A program made the translations under genes and the position numbers. A stretch of DNA of 64,000 nt from Oreocharis arfaki (taxonomy: Eukaryota > Chordata > Aves > Passeriformes > Paramythiidae): contig VZRR01011663.1 in the NCBI GenBank assembly GCA_013398015.1, positions 1,536,042 through 1,600,041 of the forward strand. The letters run 5' to 3'. This document shows, piece after piece, positions 1-12,900 of the stretch; position 1 is the first letter of the stretch; each line of letters starts with the position of its first letter. The notes beneath the pieces were generated by a model, which was given only the letters and a program-made list of their open reading frames with translations, was not told the origin of the DNA and searched no databases.

Positions 1-103
1 TGTACTGCCATGCCAAAAACAATGAGTTTGCTAAATTATTTAAACCTCACATCTCATATAATAGTATACTTATCTTAATGTGACTTTTCTGAAAAATTTC
101 AAG

Positions 104-397
104 GTTCTTCAGCCACTTCAGCAGCGATTCTTGAATGTGATAAACCAAGAAAACTTTCAGCAGATCTGTCAGGAGGAGGAAGTGAAACAGGAAATCACTG
201 CTACATTAGAAGCACTCTGTGGCATTGCTGAGGCTACGCAGATTGATAACGTAGCAATTCTCTTCAATTTCCTAATGGACTTCCTTAATAATTGCATTGG
301 ATTAATGGAAGTATACAAAAACACACCAGAGACTGTTAATCTCATAATAGAAGTCTTTGTTGAAGTTGCACATAAACAAATTTGCTATCTTGGAGAG
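104..397 (+). CDS. XPO4: XPO4 coding exon (first in window)
   Basis: Acceptor TTTCAAG ends at 103 and donor GTAAAT follows at 398. The exon starts and ends in phase 0 and encodes 98 residues from VLQPLQQRF to QICYLGE. The open frame upstream (to 80) and downstream (to 484) is intronic read-through and not coding. Confidence 0.95.
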
Positions 398-3300
398 GTA
401 AATACAACCAGAAGAGGAAGGAAGGGGTGGAGTGTGTGTGAGCATGTGCATGTCTATAAATGTGTATTCAGTGCTATTCCTTAAACAAAATAAAATGTAG
501 TGATTTTTATAGAGAGAAAGAAAGACTATATGGACACATCTGTTAAGGGATTCGTTTGTTTTAAAACATACGCTTGCAAAGATTAAAAGCAGGACATTTA
601 GACTGGTTTCTTTTAACCAATAAATATAACCGCAATTCATCATTAGTCTAACTCTATGCATGGGTGGCAGAAAAGGACAGACTATGTTGAGTACTTTTCT
701 ATAACAATATCAAACTTCTCTGAAGTCTAGTCTAGGAGAATTGCAGCACTGTTTTATGTGGCAAATGCATACCATAGAGGCACTGCCTTAGTCCTGGAGA
801 AGGTATTAATAGATCCCAAGAAGTTAACAGTTAAAATTTTGAGTTTGTGCAATGCACTTAACATCTTCACACTGTTGGCTAATTTTGTTTTCACATCTGG
901 AAGCGTTCCTGCCTATTCCAAACTGGGTATGCACAAATGGTATATTGTGGCTCCAAACTTCTATAAGTAAAGTGTGTCCCCAGGGGATTTTGTTGGTAAT
1001 CTAGTTTGTGAGATTAGTGAGATGTGTCCACTCTTGTCTAGATTTTTGTTAAGACTGAGGAATCAAGAAAAGTAATGTTTTGCTCCTTCAATCAGTAGCA
1101 CATCAATATATGGCTGTAAGTGTTCTTATTGTCTAAGGTGGCTGTTTCCTTGATGATTTTGTGTACAGTTGGTAAAAAAGTGGTCATATACTGAAATGAA
1201 AATCTTGGGGTATTGTCTACCAAGTAATGCCATCTCAAAACAAAGTGTGTCACTTTTAGCATATGGAAGTTTTCTTATTATGTAACATTGTTTTATAGGC
1301 CAAAGCCATGAACTTGTATGAGGCCTGCCTAACTCTGCTCCAGGTGTATTCCAAGAATAATCTAGGTCGACAACGGATAGATGTTACAGCAGAAGAAGAT
1401 CAGTACCAGGATCTCCTTCTTATTATGGAGCTTCTCACTAATCTTCTATCAAAAGAATTCATAGATTTCAGTGATACAGGTATTAAGGAATTGGTAATTG
1501 ATGAACCACAAGTTATTTTCTAAACTCTGAGAACCATTTTGGGGCTTGTGTTCAGTCCATATAAAGTAAAAGCTGAAATTTAGGCTTGACTAGGTCAGGA
1601 TATGGAAATTGGTATTTAAAGTAGCAGAGGAAGGACTTTTCACAATATTCTAACATCTGAAATTATTATTGCTGTCATAAAATAAATTGGGGATGTATAA
1701 AACAGCTTGAAATCTGAATGTTGCAAGTTTGAGCATGTTGTACCAGCAGTTTTATAAGAAAAATCATGTAGAGAAGTTGGAGTAGTAAAGTAGTGCAAGA
1801 GACCATCTGGATTGTCTTCTTAGTATGGGATTGAACTTTTGTGAAATGCTGAGCTCATTAAAATTCCATGATGTGAGAGTCTTCTGTATTACTTTCACAG
1901 AACATACTTTATGATTTGTGGGTGTAGTTAAGGATTCCTTCTTGTATCCCGGCCTGTTACTTTCTTACATGTATTTGCCACTTAAAATTGCGGTTGTCCT
2001 GAGTATGTTCTGGCAGTTAGCTGTGGTGCATTGCTTTTGAATAAGCCAAAACACATTTGCATGGTTCATATCTCACCATGTTCTATACACTTTGCACAGA
2101 TAACAACCCAGGCAGATTCAGTTTGATACCAAGCATGTTTTGATACTTGTTGCTTTTGTGAGGTACATCTTGAAAAAGAGAACCTTGTACTCCAAAATGC
2201 AGTACATCATTTTATTTTTTCATCATGCATACACAACACAAGTACAGAACCACATTTAGACTTTGTCCATTGTATGGACAAAATGCTATGTAAAGTATTT
2301 GCTTTGAGATCAAGGTGTTAGTTGTGTGGAAAACACTGTAAAATGCTTCCTATGAAATGAAGTAATGTGAATAAAACCTAGATGCAATGCCCAGAGATGA
2401 AATGTATTGCAAGTTTTCTACATACTGCTGCTGACTCAATGCAGAAATTATAAAAGTGAGGTCACTGTGAGTTGATGGGAAACGTAGACCTTAACCTGTA
2501 ACTGGAGAAAACTTGGCAACATCCAAACTGCAGAATTTTCTATATTAGCTCTCCCATTTTTTTCTCTTTCTGTTTATAAAAGATATTAAAGCATATGTAA
2601 ATATATAATACATATATAAAAGGTATAAAAATGCAGTAATATTTTACTCACTATGTGTTTGTGTGCAGGCATGAAGCAGCTATCAGTAGAAACAAATGCA
2701 ATGTTCTGTAATGGAAGGGAGCCCTCAGTATCTGAAGCGTTCTGGTTTAGCATGCCATCTGGTACAAGTGATTATGAAATGGGTAGTCCTAATGAATATA
2801 AATATAGAGTGATGTGACAGCCTCCACTCACTAAGTTTCTATTTTAATACAGTGCCTCATGGTTTTGTTTGGAGAGAGGGGACTAGTCCTATTTTTAAAA
2901 ATGTCTGAATTATAAAGAAATTGGACTGTTACTTCAGTATGTTTAATCTTACTTTTATACAAAATATTTTTTGTCTTTCCTGCAGATGAAGTATTTAGAG
3001 GGCATGAGCCTGGGCAAGTTACAAATAGATCTGTATCAGCAGCAGATGTTGTCTTATATGGGGTTAATCTAGTTCTGCCTCTAATGTCACAAGATCTGCT
3101 GAAGGTAAGTATATTTTTACACAGAGCTGCTGGAATACGAAAGCTTTATAGTAATGAATTCCCAGAATTCATTCCTATATGCATTCCACCTCCATAAGTT
3201 GAATTTTCTAGACTTCATAAATATCAATAACTGTTCCATAGTTCTAGATACTGTTTGAAAAGAAATACTGTAACCTGAGAAAATGTATATCTGAAGGTCC

Positions 3301-6300
3301 TAAACAAAACTTTTCTTCTAAAAGCAAGTCTGTGCAGATCAACAGCCAAACCTGAAATGTGGCTTATGGAGTCCTTTTTCTGATTGTGTCAGAAATATGA
3401 CAAGAAGCATAAACAGTGATAATAGTTAGAAGTAACTATTTATTTTCACAATACAGATGGCTTTCAATTGCAAGCATCAGCAGCTTGTCAGTAGAACAGA
3501 AAAATATAAAACAATGGGACGGCAGCATTTCATTGAGTTGCACTGTGTTCATGTTTTACTTTGAACCAAGGGAACACTTCTGAAGGGTGTCTGAGCTGTC
3601 CCCTCTTCACATGGGTTCTCATCCACGAGCGCTTGCTGAGCACGAGGGCTGTGTCCATTTTAGATCAAACTGAAAATGTACCCTGGGAGCCCCTCGATTG
3701 TGCTCCAAAGGCTTGCAAGGCTTTTATCCCACAGGACTAGATTTGTCCATGTCTGAAGTAAAACTCCTTTACTTTGTATAGAGCAGATACCAGACTGCCA
3801 CCATCAACTGTTTATCTTAGTAATCACCTTTTATTGTACCACAGTGTTTGTATTTTTATAAAGATTTAGCCATTCTAATGACTCGAGTTTCCTACTAAAA
3901 TTGTCTTTTCTTCACTGCAAAGCATCAGTCCTGTCTCTTTCTACAGTTGAAAATTATGCCAGAATAGTTATGTGATTGAATCTAAAAATACCATGTTTTT
4001 CTTTTGACAGTTTCCATCCCTGTGTAATCAATATTACAAATTAATCACTTTCATATGTGAGATATTCCCTGAGAAAATTCCACAACTTCCAGAGGACCTC
4101 TTTAAGAGCCTAATGTACTCACTGGAGTTAGGGATGTCATCGTATCCTTTACAGAGCTTGGGAATGTTTAAAAAAAAATCTAAGTTGCTTTTATAAGGAT
4201 CTGTAAAAAATATCAATTTTTAATCTTTTTTTTTTCTATCAATAGCTGCATCTATAATTACATATCAGTAGTTGACTCTACTCTCTGAGGATTGAGAGTT
4301 TCACTGTAGTGTCCATTGAGATTCCAGCATTTGCTGAATTGCCTATGACTTGTGGTGCTTGGGCACAGCCTTTAAGTAGCTTAGCATGTAAGTTTTTTCT
4401 GGCAGCCATTCCTGCCTCCTCCATTACTTCATTTCAGAGTGTGTAACTTCATAAGCCTTCAGCTGGTATCCCAAAGCCATTCCTGAATTAGTCTCTCAGC
4501 TGGTAATACAAAACATTGCTGCTGTTCTACTGGGCTGGCTCCAGAGCATTTCCTGTCAGGGTGCCAATGGGCTCTCCCTCTCATAATGGGAGTACCATTT
4601 TCACTAATCTGTGGCACGTGTCAGAAACAGATGAGCTTGACCATAAGGGACTCTTTCTGAAAATGTTATGTCAGAGAGGGTTATGTTACCTTAAGGCATG
4701 TAGCTAATAAAAGAAGATAATGAAGTTGGAACCTTTTTTTCTCTGTTTTTTCTAGCATTTAATTAGCAACTTTGTAGTGAAAAGAAACCTTGAAACATAC
4801 AAGCATTTCATATATTTTTTAGTGCCACAGCTGGGTAGTTTGACCACAATTTAATTGAAATCTGACTTCAGTTCTTTAACACCCATTATCAGAATGAGCT
4901 CAGAGGTTTGCCAGCTCTGTCTGGAGGCTGTAACACCGTTAGCAGAACAGTGTGCAAAAGCACAAGAAACAGATTCAACCCTTTTTCTAGCAACGAGGCA
5001 CTTTCTTAAGGTAAGGTATCTATGTTTTGTGTTACTTGGGTTTTTTGCATAAAGGGAGCATCCTGTGGCCAAATATTGATCATATCCAGATTAATCAGTA
5101 TCACACATATAGTAAAAAACAGCCTGTCACATTAAAAAAAAAAGTGGCAACTTAAGAAGAAAGAGGGCATGAAGAACTGAAGATATCGGACTAGAGTACA
5201 AAAGAGGATGGAGGTGTAGAGGGAACCAATCCATTATTGCCAATAACCAAAAGACCTGAGGCTCTCAGAATGCAATTTATATATCCATGCTCTGCACTTG
5301 AGCTTTGAACTGATTGACAGTTTTAGCAGTTACTGTGGAAGCTGTGAATGGAAAGCTTCCAGAATTATGTGAACTGGAGGCTGAGTAGGGTGCTAAAAGA
5401 AAAGGCGTGAAAAAGAGCATAGCTGGGAACTAGAAAGGAAATGCTGTAATTTATTCAATGTATCTAATGAATTACGCGTTTTCTTAATTCAATATCACAT
5501 CCAGTACTTTCCTTTTAGGACCATCTGCTTTAATGAATTTTGAAGTGACCTGTTAGCAACCAGGTTCCTACTAACTGGCAACAGAGTAATTGTGGAATTT
5601 GTGTGCTTATCTTCTGATTTTGTAAAGACTTTAGTTTTACTTAAGACATCTTTACTTACCAAACTGACCGTGGGGCTTCTGAGTATTGCTCATTAAAAGC
5701 TTCCATCAGATGAGCTGAGAGAATGAGAAACTTGCATAATTTTGTCTTTATGTATTTTCTAAGTTAACATAGTTTAATTCCTTATTTCTGAATTTCCACT
5801 TAAAATTATAATATTGCTCTTTACTAATCTGTTCCCTGTTTGACTTTCTATGAGCTATAGGAATCTCCAAAACTTGAAGAAAAATTCCATACTTTATTCT
5901 GGAAGAGCAAAGGCTTTTTTCATTATTACTCTGGCATATCTTCAGCTTTTGGAGAAAAATACAAGTGATGTCATATTTCTCTAAAGAACAGTTGATATAA
6001 ATCAACAACAGGTTCCAGTGCTTTGAGATGTGATTTTATGCTATTAAGCCAAGACTTGACTTCTAAAAGAACTTGGCTTCTAAATTACTGGTACCTAAAT
6101 TCAAAAATAAAGAAAAGGGGGCAACAAAGCAAACAGCAACCTTGGATGTTTGTAATACGTGTTCATTGTTACTATCAGAAGGGAAGATGAGCTTCAGCAG
6201 CAAATGTTGGTAAAGTAGAAAGCTAAGTTTACACTTACACAACTACTTCTGTTTTGCAATTTCAGATGGTTTTTGATATGCTGGTACTTCAGAAGCACAA

Positions 6301-9300
6301 TACAGAAATGACAACTGCAGCAGGTGAAGCATTCTACACGTTAGTGTGTTTGCATCAGGTATGGCATTCAGACACACCCTGAAAAGAAGTTACTTGTTAA
6401 AGGAGAGTGGTTATTGCTTGTGTGCCTGGTAAATCATGGAATCATTTGGGTTGGAAGGGGGGACCCTCAGGAGGTCTGCCTGTTTTAGCTGCAGGTCTTT
6501 GCATTTGTCCTTGCTGAGTTTCATGACTTTCCTGTCAGCTCATTGCTCCAGCCTGAGCAAGTGTCTCTAAATGTCAGTCACGCCCTTGAATGCACTGGCT
6601 GCACTCCCCAGTTTGGTTTCATCCCCAGATTGAGAAGAGTGTATTTTCCCTCCTCCTCCAGGTCACTGATTAAAATATTTAACAGGACAAGGTCCAGATG
6701 AGAGCTCTCAGTGCCACTTGGAACCAGCTTCCAGGTGGAATATGAGCCATTAGCCTCAATCCTTTATAGGCTGATGGTACAGCAGTATTTTTACACATGT
6801 AATAGTTTACCCGTTTAGACAATGAAATCCCAACTTGGTTGTGAGAGTGCAGTACACAACTGCTAAAGACTCACCTTAGGCATCCACTGCACTTATCCAT
6901 AGATGTAGTCATTTTATCAAAGAAGACAGCTTGGTAAAGCATGATTTACCCTGGGTAAATCCACACTAGCTGTTCTCAGAGTCACAGAATATGCTGAGTT
7001 GGAAGGGACCCATGAGAACCATCGAGTCCAGCTCCTGGCCCTGCACAGAACCATCCCCAAGAGTCACACCATGTGCCTGAGTGCATCATCCAAACACTTC
7101 TTGGACTCTGTCAGGCTGGTGCTGTGACCACTTCCCTGGGGAGCCTGTTCAGTGCCCAACCACCCTCTGGGTAAAGAACCTTTTCCTAATACCCAATGTA
7201 AACTTTCCCTGACACAACTTCAGGCCATTCCCTTGGGTCCTGTGACTTTCACCTGCTCAGAAATAACTTCCAGGAGTACTTGCTTCATGATTTTCCTAGT
7301 CATTTGAAGATGATAGAGAGCAGCCAGTAATGAATGACATGAACCAGCTTTCTGAACCCTTGGATAGATTCTGTCAGGTCTCATGAGCTTGCATGCATCA
7401 AGATTTCTCGAGATCCTTGGGTTGATCCTCTTTACTATGCATAATTCTTCTCCTCCTTGAACCCTGTCTCTAGTCACAAAGGTCTGGAAAAACCTGCCAG
7501 TAAAGACCAAGGCAAAAGAAAGCACTAATTATTTCAGTCTTACCTCTTGTCTGCTATCATTAAATCTTCTATTTTGTTTAGCAGTAGAACCCATATTTTC
7601 CCTATTCATTCTTTTACTCTTAAAGTAAGGTAGAAGCTGCTTTTGTTGCCTTTGATGTCCTTTGCTAAATTCAGCTTTAGCTGAACTTTATTTTTCTGTC
7701 ATTGTTCTTGTCCAGATGATGTTTCTGCTTTCCTCCTTTCTAGCTGTTCCTGCTTCTGTTTCCTGTATGTGTTGCCCTTGCGCTGGAGTTTAGTCGTTCA
7801 GTCCCTGCTTAGCTGAATCGGTGTCTTTATTGTTTTCCTCAGTATCTGGACAAACCATTTTTGTGCTTGGCAGAGGTTGTCCTTAAAGACCTGTCAGCTC
7901 TCTTGAGCTCCTTTTGTCTTCAGAGCTCACTCCCACAGGATCCCACCCGAAAGTCTTGAATAAGGTGACATCTGCTCTCATGATGTCCAGGTTCTTATTT
8001 GGCTGCCCTCTTTCCTCACTTTCCTGGGAATCCTTAACTCCACTATTTAATGGTAACTGAAAGGCTGGCATTAATCACCACATCCCTGAGGAGCTCTTAC
8101 TAGCTGTGAATAGCAGATGCAAAGTCATACCCCTGGGCAGCCCATCTGGTATTTGAGCAAATGTCAGGGAGATAATCTCTTGTAAGTCTGATCTGGAAAC
8201 TTCCTCAGGTTGTTTAAAGATGACTCAGTCCACTAAAAGCCCTGTTCTGGGGATTTGTAACAAGATCCCTCCCCTAAAGATGATGTCATCTTTACTGCTT
8301 CTCCTCTGATCACGATCCATAAGCACTGAACTAGATTGCTGCCCAGTCTGTAGAAAACTATCTTTAATTTGAGCTGACTTTTCACCGAAATGTCAATCTT
8401 CTGTCATCTTCTTCCCTAAAGAGCTCTAACAAGCTTCCATCTGTCCCTTGAAACACTCCAGTCATGCCACCTGTCCCACCACATATCAGTGCCTGCAGTA
8501 ACGTTGTAGCTCTGAACCTGCCTATGGAGCTCTAGCTCCTTCTGTTTCCAAAGCTGAGCACACTTCTACACAGGCATTTCAGGTTGGCCTCCTTTCAGCC
8601 AGTTTCATTCTTCCTGATGAGCACTTTTAAACCCATCACACTTCTTTGTGTTCTCAAGACACTTGGTCTCTCTTTACTTATCTACAAGTTGTTACCACCA
8701 TCCCTCAACATGCCCTTTAAAGCCCCTCCTACTAGGTTGGCAAGCCTTTGGCAAAGACCATGCTAAGCCACTTTGTCCTATGGATCCTCTCTCTTGTTAG
8801 CAGCCCTTATCCCTAAAAGAGGGACTCGTGAACATGTAAGAGAAAAGGGCCTTGTGATACCACCCACAGGTGGCAAATTCTTGTTGTGTCTACCCTTACC
8901 CAACCCCTCATGGGTAGAAAGGGGGGAACTGCCACTCTAACTCCTGTGTCCTTCACTTGTTCTCCCAGAGCTCAGTCCCTCTGGACTTGCTTCAGGTGTG
9001 TGTCCCTTGGCAGTGTCCTTCTAGTCATGTTTGACATGTTTCTTTGTCTTTTGTTTCTGTCCAAGTAAGCATGAGAGTAAGTAGGAAGCTCTTAGAAAGG
9101 AATCTAAGCTCTGTCCCAGGGAAGGGACCCTGGAAAATGGAGAACCTGTGGGAGGAGATGATTGGTGTGGAACATGGGGCAGGTATCAAGAAAAAGCAGT
9201 CCAGTTTGCATGAATAAGCCTATGCTAAAAAAGAGCCAGAAGGCCCTTTACCTTAAAATAGTTATCTTACTCTGCACTGCAAAGCACTGTACCTTGCTTT

Positions 9301-9693
9301 GAAGACTTCCTTAGCCTTACTAAAATACCCAGCCTGGATGAAGGATTTTATCTGGTTTAGAGGGAGGTGAAAGGCTGTGAGGACAGGTGGAGAGGTACCA
9401 ATGGTTTTCTGTCACAGGCTTTTTTCTAGATCTTGTCCTGATGACAGGAGTTGTATATACTGTATCTTTTTTTTTGGTGTGTGTTTGTTTAACAGGCTGA
9501 ATATTCAGAGTTAGTTGAAACATTGCTATCAACTCAACAAGATCCAGTAATTTACCAGCGGTTAGCAGATGCCTTCAACAAGCTTACTGCAAGCAGCACT
9601 CCTCCTACACTGGACCGTAAGCAGAAGATGGCCTTCTTAAAGAGTTTAGAAGAATTTATGGCAAATGTTGGTGGACTTCTCTGTGTAAAATAA
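104..9693 (+). CDS. XPO4: Exportin-4, C-terminal 377 residues (seven exons, 5' part outside window)
   Basis: Exportin-4 is a karyopherin-beta family nuclear transport receptor. It is known to export eIF5A and SMAD3 and to import some SOX proteins, using RanGTP. Seven exons splice in frame: 104-397, 1299-1479, 2986-3104, 4011-4141, 4893-5010, 6266-6358 and 9496-9693. Every acceptor ends in AG and every donor begins with GT. The joined reading frame gives 377 residues and ends at TAA 9691-9693. Recognisable conserved stretches are QPLQQRFLNVINQENFQ, TLEALCGIAEATQIDNVAI, EACLTLLQVYSKNNLGRQ and the C-terminus FMANVGGLLCVK, all almost identical to mammalian XPO4 as I remember it. The human protein is about 1151 residues, so roughly the last third is present. 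The region should fold as alpha-helical HEAT-type repeats. There are no frameshifts or internal stops. The next gene on the same strand is EEF1AKMT1, as in other vertebrates. Confidence 0.96.
1299..1479 (+). CDS. XPO4: XPO4 coding exon
   Basis: Acceptor TTTTATAG ends at 1298; donor GTATTA at 1480. The exon starts in phase 0 with AKAMNLYEACL and ends one base into a codon after DFSDT. Its first base completes aspartate with the next exon. The open frame continues a few codons into the intron. Confidence 0.95.
2986..3104 (+). CDS. XPO4: XPO4 coding exon
   Basis: Acceptor TTTCCTGCAG ends at 2985; donor GTAAGT at 3105. It encodes EVFRGHEPGQ through LPLMSQDLLK and ends in phase 0. It was identified by the splice sites and by its match to the exportin-4 family. 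Confidence 0.94.
4011..4141 (+). CDS. XPO4: XPO4 coding exon
   Basis: Acceptor CTTTTGACAG ends at 4010. The donor GTATCC at 4142 is weaker than the others. It encodes FPSLCNQYYKLITF through MYSLELGMS and leaves two bases of a serine codon, which the next exon completes. The frame continues exactly across the junction. Confidence 0.94.
4893..5010 (+). CDS. XPO4: XPO4 coding exon
   Basis: Acceptor CATTATCAG ends at 4892; donor GTAAGG at 5011. After completing the split serine it encodes MSSEVCQLCLEAV through ATRHFLK and ends in phase 0. Confidence 0.95.
6266..6358 (+). CDS. XPO4: XPO4 coding exon
   Basis: Acceptor GCAATTTCAG ends at 6265; donor GTATGG at 6359. Exactly 31 codons, MVFDMLVLQKHN through TLVCLHQ, phase 0 at both ends. 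The first residue is methionine where I recall leucine in human, a conservative change. Confidence 0.95.
6432..8830 (-). mobile_element. Ancient CR1 LINE, antisense to XPO4, split by a younger CR1
   Basis: Read on the minus strand this is a diverged chicken-repeat-1 non-LTR retrotransposon. Its 3' end is at 6432 (the reverse of a GGTTGGAA...ATGATT-type CR1 terminus). Decayed reverse-transcriptase remnants are still readable around 7230-7420, as short frames resembling the CR1 motifs RPD..(Y/H)PRV and KIM.Q.LLE. Further 5' pieces follow: a remnant containing LDIMRADVTLFKTF near 7950-8010, then CR1-like sequence to about 8830. Many indels and stops make it non-functional. The interval 6978-7244 belongs to a second, younger CR1. 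The boundaries are approximate, and the middle is too decayed to place precisely. Confidence 0.65.
6978..7244 (-). mobile_element. Younger CR1 LINE 3' fragment nested in an older CR1
   Basis: The plus strand reads as the antisense of a CR1 3' terminus: a GTCACAGAATATG start, then GAGTTGGAAGGGACCC, GTCCAGCTCCTGGCCCTG and CCTGGGGAGCCTGTTCAGTG. It is markedly better preserved than its flanks. The older CR1 resumes at about 7245, so this copy inserted into it. It is 5'-truncated, as usual for CR1. Confidence 0.75.
9496..9693 (+). CDS. XPO4: XPO4 terminal coding exon with stop
   Basis: Acceptor TTTGTTTAACAG ends at 9495. It encodes AEYSELVETLLS to the C-terminus GGLLCVK (65 residues) and stops at TAA 9691-9693. 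The 3.1-kb intron before it carries most of the CR1 debris in this gene. Confidence 0.96.
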   Translation, partial: AEYSELVETLLSTQQDPVIYQRLADAFNKLTASSTPPTLDRKQKMAFLKSLEEFMANVGGLLCVK

Positions 9694-9977
9694 ACAACAA
9701 AACTCTATGCCTAATTCAGACCCTTTCTGCAAAATGCACTGAGAAATGCTGAATGCTGACTAAATCTTGTACCTGTCTCTGGGTTCTTTGCAGCCATCTC
9801 AGATTCTAGAGAGCCTGGAAGTTTGAACGTAACACCGTGGAATAGGAGAGGTCAACTTTGAATCAGCTTCTGCTATTATGTGTTAGCTGCAATCTGTCAT
9901 ACTTGGGTGTGGAAGAGAATGAACAGAAAATCTGAATTGAATTTTTTTCCATTTATGCGCAGATATGGGCACAATGA

Positions 9978-9983
9978 AATAAA
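9978..9983 (+). other. Candidate proximal polyadenylation signal of XPO4
   Basis: AATAAA lies 285 bases past the XPO4 stop codon and is the first one downstream. It would give a short 3' UTR. Longer isoforms ending at later AATAAA sites are equally possible; use cannot be judged from sequence. Confidence 0.4.
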
Positions 9984-12900
9984 TGCAGTGCCTTTCCCCC
10001 TGCACTGGTTTAAAAAATGAATGGTCATACAAACATACAGATTTCTTTCCTACCCAAAATCATGTTAGAGTGTGATGCAGATGCATATAAAGCTCTAAAC
10101 AGTTTAGCTGATTTTAAGCTTTATTTTTCCTCTCTTAAAGTTTGAGTTTGTGTTCCAATGGGGAAGAAAAACCAAATGGTATTTTAACTTGTGTTTAGTT
10201 CTGGTTTTCTACATCAATCTGACATTGCAGGTTTAATGCAATGCAGGTTTTTACATTATGTTCTGCTGCCTAAAGTTCAGAGAAAAAAAAAGGTGTATAT
10301 TTTTGTTCCCCTAAAATGAACTTTAGGAACTGTAGCCATTTCATTGCCTTAATTTAAAAAAAAAAAAAAGCTCATATACTTTAGGTAAGAAATTTAAGGC
10401 AAGATTTGTCTCTTCAGAGTTGGTTTAGGATGTTGGCACTGAGCTGCTATGTACCTCTTGCAGCCCTTCATGTTGACGTGTGGTTTTGGAATGAGTGTCT
10501 AATGCAAGGTTCATGTGTAGTTTTACTTTCAGTATCTGTTTTGATTCTCACCTGGGTTGCACGCAACTGCAATGTATTTCTACACTGAACTGATTGCTTA
10601 AGCAATAACAACCCAAAAGGTGTGAATTACTGGCAAACTTTGTAAAGTTGGGGCATTAGCTAAAACAATTATGCTAGCATAGGGGCATCAGACCCTTTTA
10701 CTCAAGCACGTCTGACTCCAATGGGGAAGGGTAAAGGGGAAGTCTAGTGCTGTAGGAGATTTTTGTTTTTGCTGTATCTAGCCCCACTTCTGCAGAGCTC
10801 TCCCAGCTGTTCTGCTCTTGCTTGGTTTTTTGTATCAGCACTTTAGCTTTTATCATAGCAGAATATAGTGCCCTGAGTATATAGAACCAACAAGGGAGAG
10901 CAGCACATGAATATGAAAGCAAGGCCTGCTTTGTCTCCTGTCATGAGCCAGAGGAAACTGAAGCAAACAAGTGCTGCATGTCTAGTAAAATTATTTTTGT
11001 GGAAATACACAGAGGCAGAAGTGGGCCCTGCTGTGTAAGATCTCTGCTAGATTATGCTGTTGAAAATTTCCCATGTGTTTTTAAAATTTATATAAAAAGT
11101 CTGGTATACACCTTTATATGGCTATATATAGCTTCATGTTTGCAATTCTGTGCCATTCTTCAGCTATTCATCTCAAAATTAGTCACAATAGCCAGAATCT
11201 CACAACAGATACAAATCTCTAATACTGTGCTATAAGTGATCTAAGGCTTTTTTTTTTTTTAAGTTAAATCCTAAGTGTCTCAAGCATGGATCCACAAGGC
11301 CAAAAATGCCATCTCTTTATTATACTTTTCTCTTCTAATTGATGTGAAAACTGGGCAAGGGCAGATTTATACGTTACAAAGTGACCATAAAACTTCTTAG
11401 ATACCAGTGTACCTTCCCAGTATTTTATTTCTAAGATAATTTTAATTTCTAAGATAATAGTGTTTTAGAACAGGGGTATTGCTCTCAATTTTTTCTTGAA
11501 GCTCTAGTGCTTTTCTTTAAAGGATTTCTTGACTGTGCACTTGCACAAAATACAATGATCCTGGCAGATCATTCTGTTTCCAACTGTTGCAATGGCTGAG
11601 TTTTTATTTTTAAATTGGGGGTTGCTGTTTTTGAAACTGCTTCTGGAGTTTTTCTGAGTTCGTACATTGGATGGGGCAGAAGTTCTGAAACCTCATTTTT
11701 TTCAGATGAAGGGCGTTGAAGCCTGGGAACATCAGCAGCAGTAGGAGCTGCTGATTTCTTATGATGTGCTTGATGTCAGATATCTAGACTAAAGTCTTCA
11801 AAGAGATCATAGCAAATATTCCATGTTTTGGGTCTAAGTGATATGCTCAGTCATCCTTTTTTTATAACTAGCTCTGTCACTATTGTTTAATTAATCCTAA
11901 AGCTGGCTCACTATTTAAAAATATTTATTAACTTTAAGTGTTGAAACCCCTTGTATATTGTGATGAATTGGAGCACAAATTGAGTTTGTATTCTGGGCAA
12001 AGTAATGTGCATCCCCATTATTTTTCTTGTCAGGCCCATTGTGTTGAAGCAATCAGAGACACACAGCATCTTTTGACTATCAAGACGTTAGCTAAAATAT
12101 GAACACTTACTTTCAAAGACTACTTTTAAAGGTGATTGAAAAATTTCCTTTGACCTTCATTTAAAAATAGTATTATATGTGAAAGGAAAACTGTCCTAGT
12201 AAGGGTTTGGGGTTTTTTGTAATTTTCCTGCTTGATGTTACACTTTCCTGTTTTTTAATTTTTCTTTCATTCTCATATATTCAACAGGGATCTTTCCATG
12301 CCTTTTTATGTTTCTTTTAGAGCAATGCTAAGATGTCTGTGCTTAGTGACATCCATGAAATGGTTGCAAAGGCTTCTGGGAATAGGTCTTGTTCATTCAT
12401 ACTCCTGCTGGCTTGGTGACTGCTTCTACCTGAGCTATTTGGCTTCTGTACCCCTACCAAAAACAAAAGCAAAAAAGAATCTTCTGTGATCTTCTACACA
12501 TCCAGTTGCTGTAAATCTGGATATGAAAGCACACTGAGGTCCACAGGAAAGACTCACAGACTGTTTGTAGTGAACACTGAGAGCTGACTCCACATAAGTG
12601 TTCTGAAAGTTTTATAGCATCATTGCATTGATTTTCCATTCACTGTGCAAAGTGAATAATGGTTTTTAAAATGCACCTGTTTTTTGAAGGAAGAAGAAAG
12701 GCAATTCAAACTGAATTATAAATGCTGCATGATATAATTGTAACAAATATATTTGTCTAGATTTTTCTTGCTAAGACAGCTTATTGGACCAGTTTTTTCA
12801 TTCTGAAACTAGAAATTACGTAACTTCTTCCCCATTTTTCCAGCTCCTTCCCCATTATAATAGTTCTAATGCTGGCATAATAATTTTGTGTTGTCCAATC

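Larger units (their letters stand above)
398..9495 (+). other. XPO4 introns in the window
   Basis: Six introns lie between the exons (398-1298, 1480-2985, 3105-4010, 4142-4892, 5011-6265, 6359-9495). All but the last are AT-rich, with no recognisable repeat or gene. The last holds an older CR1 element with a younger one inside it (listed separately). The rest, including 8831-9495, shows nothing I can identify. Confidence 0.8.

Noticed and set aside
80..103. Possible start of a protein at 80
   Set aside because: This is intron sequence before an XPO4 acceptor. The coding exon starts at 104.
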